From Methanobrevibacter ruminantium (GTDB taxonomy: Archaea > Methanobacteriota > Methanobacteria > Methanobacteriales > Methanobacteriaceae): 64,000 bases of DNA. Position 1 is the stretch's first letter, and each line of letters starts with the position of its first letter. A model generated the notes under the pieces. That model made no database searches. It was not told the origin of the DNA and saw nothing but the letters and a program-made list of their open reading frames with translations. Shown here one piece after another: positions 62,704 to 64,000 of the stretch. Made by a program: the position numbers and the translations under genes. The stretch spans positions 13,146 through 77,145 of the forward strand of contig NZ_JAEDCO010000004.1 in assembly GCF_016294135.1 (NCBI RefSeq), read 5' to 3'.

Positions 62704-63016
62704 AGTTATTCCTCCATTGATAAAATAAAATTAAATTATTTATAAATTTTTCTATAATTATTTAATAAATCATTTAATTGATTTTATTGTTTTATTAATT
62801 AATTCACATTTTGAATTGATTATCGAATTAATTATTCATTAATTATATAATACAATCAAAAATTAATTAATTAATGTTTATAGTTTATAACAATAATTAT
62901 TTATAATTTTTATTAATAATAAGTTTTTGTATATAATTATGAAAAAAATTTAATAATATATAATAATAGTCAGAAAAATGAGTTTTTTAAATAGTGATGG
63001 CTTTAAAAAGCTAAAT
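62704..63016. other. AT-rich gap upstream of mreB
   Basis: A 310-bp gap of almost pure A/T with many short ATTAAT/ATTAATTAAT palindromes that cannot be separated from base composition. It must hold the mreB promoter unless mreB is read from the upstream gene. Confidence 0.45.
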
Positions 63017-63775
63017 TTATTCTTGGGTTTTGTCTTCTTCTGGAGTTTCTATGGTGTTGTCTGGATTGTTGTTATCTTCAGTCTTGTTTTCTTCTTGCGG
63101 ATTTGCCTTATCTTTTTCTGTAACCTCAAATATTCTTTGATTTTCCTTATCTTGGATTGTCTTATTTAAGTCAATTCCGAATAAGCTGTTGTTTTGACTG
63201 ATTTCCTTCACATGCTCAATATCATTTTCATCAATTACAGAAACCAAGATTGCAGATAAAACTACATCGCTCATATCAAGTATTGGTGTTACAGTATTTC
63301 TTAAAAAGGAAGGCAATTTAAATCTTGTATTGAGTTCCGCCTTAATGAAACTGCTTGTATGATCTTCTGCTAAAATGTTTATTTTTGCATTTTGCCTGTT
63401 GGTTTTACCATTAAATGATTTCATGGACTCTTCAGGACCTACTATTACCAACAAATTAGGCATTTCATTAATGTGCACATTAGTTATCTCTACAGATGCT
63501 CCCCCTTTCTCATTGCATCTATTTCTAAGTTCACTGATTTTCAGTGTTTCTCCTTTTAGCATTATGCAGTCAAATCTTTTTGAAGTGTACTTGTCTAAAA
63601 TCTTAATTGATTCCCTAAATAAAATTTGAACTCTATCCTTAGCTGTGATTGCTTGGTATGCTATATCATCAACTAACTTTTCATTACCTGCGATGACACA
63701 CCATACGTGTTCATTATTCTCTCTAGAGGAAACCTTTGCAGCTCTTCTGAGAATTTGTATTCTGTCTTCAATCAT
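63017..63775 (-). CDS. Hypothetical protein upstream of mreB
   Basis: A 252-residue soluble protein not recognised. An N-terminal helical region (DRIQILRRAAKVSSRENNEHVWCVIAGNEKLVDDIAYQ) is followed by alternating strands and helices to about 205. The last 45 residues are highly acidic and Asn/Glu-rich (disordered). No signal peptide or membrane helix. AGTGATC precedes the ATG. It is on the same strand as mreB, 313 bp upstream. It may be lineage-specific. Confidence 0.6.
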   Translation of the reverse strand: MIEDRIQILRRAAKVSSRENNEHVWCVIAGNEKLVDDIAYQAITAKDRVQILFRESIKILDKYTSKRFDCIMLKGETLKISELRNRCNEKGGASVEITNVHINEMPNLLVIVGPEESMKSFNGKTNRQNAKINILAEDHTSSFIKAELNTRFKLPSFLRNTVTPILDMSDVVLSAILVSVIDENDIEHVKEISQNNSLFGIDLNKTIQDKENQRIFEVTEKDKANPQEENKTEDNNNPDNTIETPEEDKTQE

Positions 63776-64000
63776 ATGATCACTTAATAGAGTTTAAATT
63801 AATTTTCGAATCAATTTTCATTTTATATATTCATAAAATCATGATTTTCTTATTACTTTTTTCACTTAAAACCAAGAATTTTAATACTATACGATTTTAA
63901 TATATCTCATTATTATAATATAAAATTTTGTTTTTAAATGATTATTTTTTTTATTTTTTTTAAAAAAAATTAAATATAAGGTAATAAAATATATTAAATA

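Noticed and set aside
62051..62728. 225-codon frame opposite mreB
   Set aside because: It is antisense to a clearly conserved gene; its length follows from the codon pattern of the opposite strand, and it resembles no protein.

Overview
The window is about 64 kb of very AT-rich archaeal chromosome from a hydrogenotrophic methanogen of the order Methanobacteriales, most likely Methanobrevibacter or a close relative. The archaeal markers are DNA topoisomerase VI A and B, aIF1A, a Dim2/Pno1-type KH protein, Rio1 kinase, Trm56, ribosomal protein L10e, the KEOPS subunit Pcc1 and an archaeal-lipid UbiA prenyltransferase. The methanogen markers are AtwA, methanogenesis marker 9, the F420 genes cofD and cofE, GTP cyclohydrolase III and MfnA. 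An MreB homologue and extremely AT-rich gaps fit Methanobacteriales. Genus is inferred from gene content only. No rRNA, tRNA, insertion sequence, prophage or CRISPR array was seen.

Layout. 1-7 kb: a zinc-finger membrane protein, pcc1, rpl10e behind a long leader, PEP synthase, MfnA. 7-17 kb: fumarase beta subunit, DUF763, trm56, cobS next to a CbiS-type cobalamin salvage protein, larC, pycB, inositol-phosphate synthase. 17.5-31.6 kb: a cell-envelope and glycan region with three glycosyltransferases, an archaeal lipid prenyltransferase, a zinc-ribbon/NERD membrane protein, a hexapeptide acyltransferase, a flippase, a GT-B-like protein, NeuB and a NeuA-PseG fusion. 31.9-37.4 kb: hypD, phosphoglycolate phosphatase, a TldE/PmbA homologue, small proteins, moeA. 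37.7-43.5 kb: information processing (aIF1A, rio1, dim2-like, top6B, top6A). 43.6-45.2 kb: a CsoR-type repressor with two matching operators, an unlisted 45-residue membrane peptide, a (TTA)16 tract and a DUF2284 gene broken by two frameshifts. 45.3-48.6 kb: GAPDH, endonuclease IV, AAA ATPase. 48.7-58.4 kb, all on the minus strand: tetrapyrrole and methanogenesis genes (hemA, sirC, mmp9, atwA), a DUF134 regulator, a TIM-barrel protein, then GTP cyclohydrolase III, cofD, a zinc-ribbon protein and cofE. 58.6-63.8 kb: ExbB/ExbD, purO, rnhB, mreB and a hypothetical protein.

How the genes work together. Several coenzyme pathways sit here: methanofuran (mfnA), F420 (gch3, cofD, cofE), tetrapyrroles for F430 and cobalamin (hemA, sirC, cobS, cbiS), nickel or hydrogenase maturation (larC, hypD) and molybdopterin (moeA). 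Central carbon is represented by ppsA, pycB, fumarase beta and GAPDH. The NeuB/NeuA-PseG/GT-B/flippase run on the minus strand reads as a route to a CMP-activated nonulosonic acid and its surface use, although the earlier PseB/PseC/PseH-type steps are not in the window. Many genes end in a perfect hairpin followed by a T-rich run, and in several the stop codon lies inside the hairpin. The least explained items are the twin-operator CsoR locus, a probable ATT start codon on the TIM-barrel gene, the zinc-ribbon protein with three near-identical EIIPIH motifs, the structured leader of rpl10e, and a 750-bp gap before top6B holding a strong promoter with an inverted repeat.
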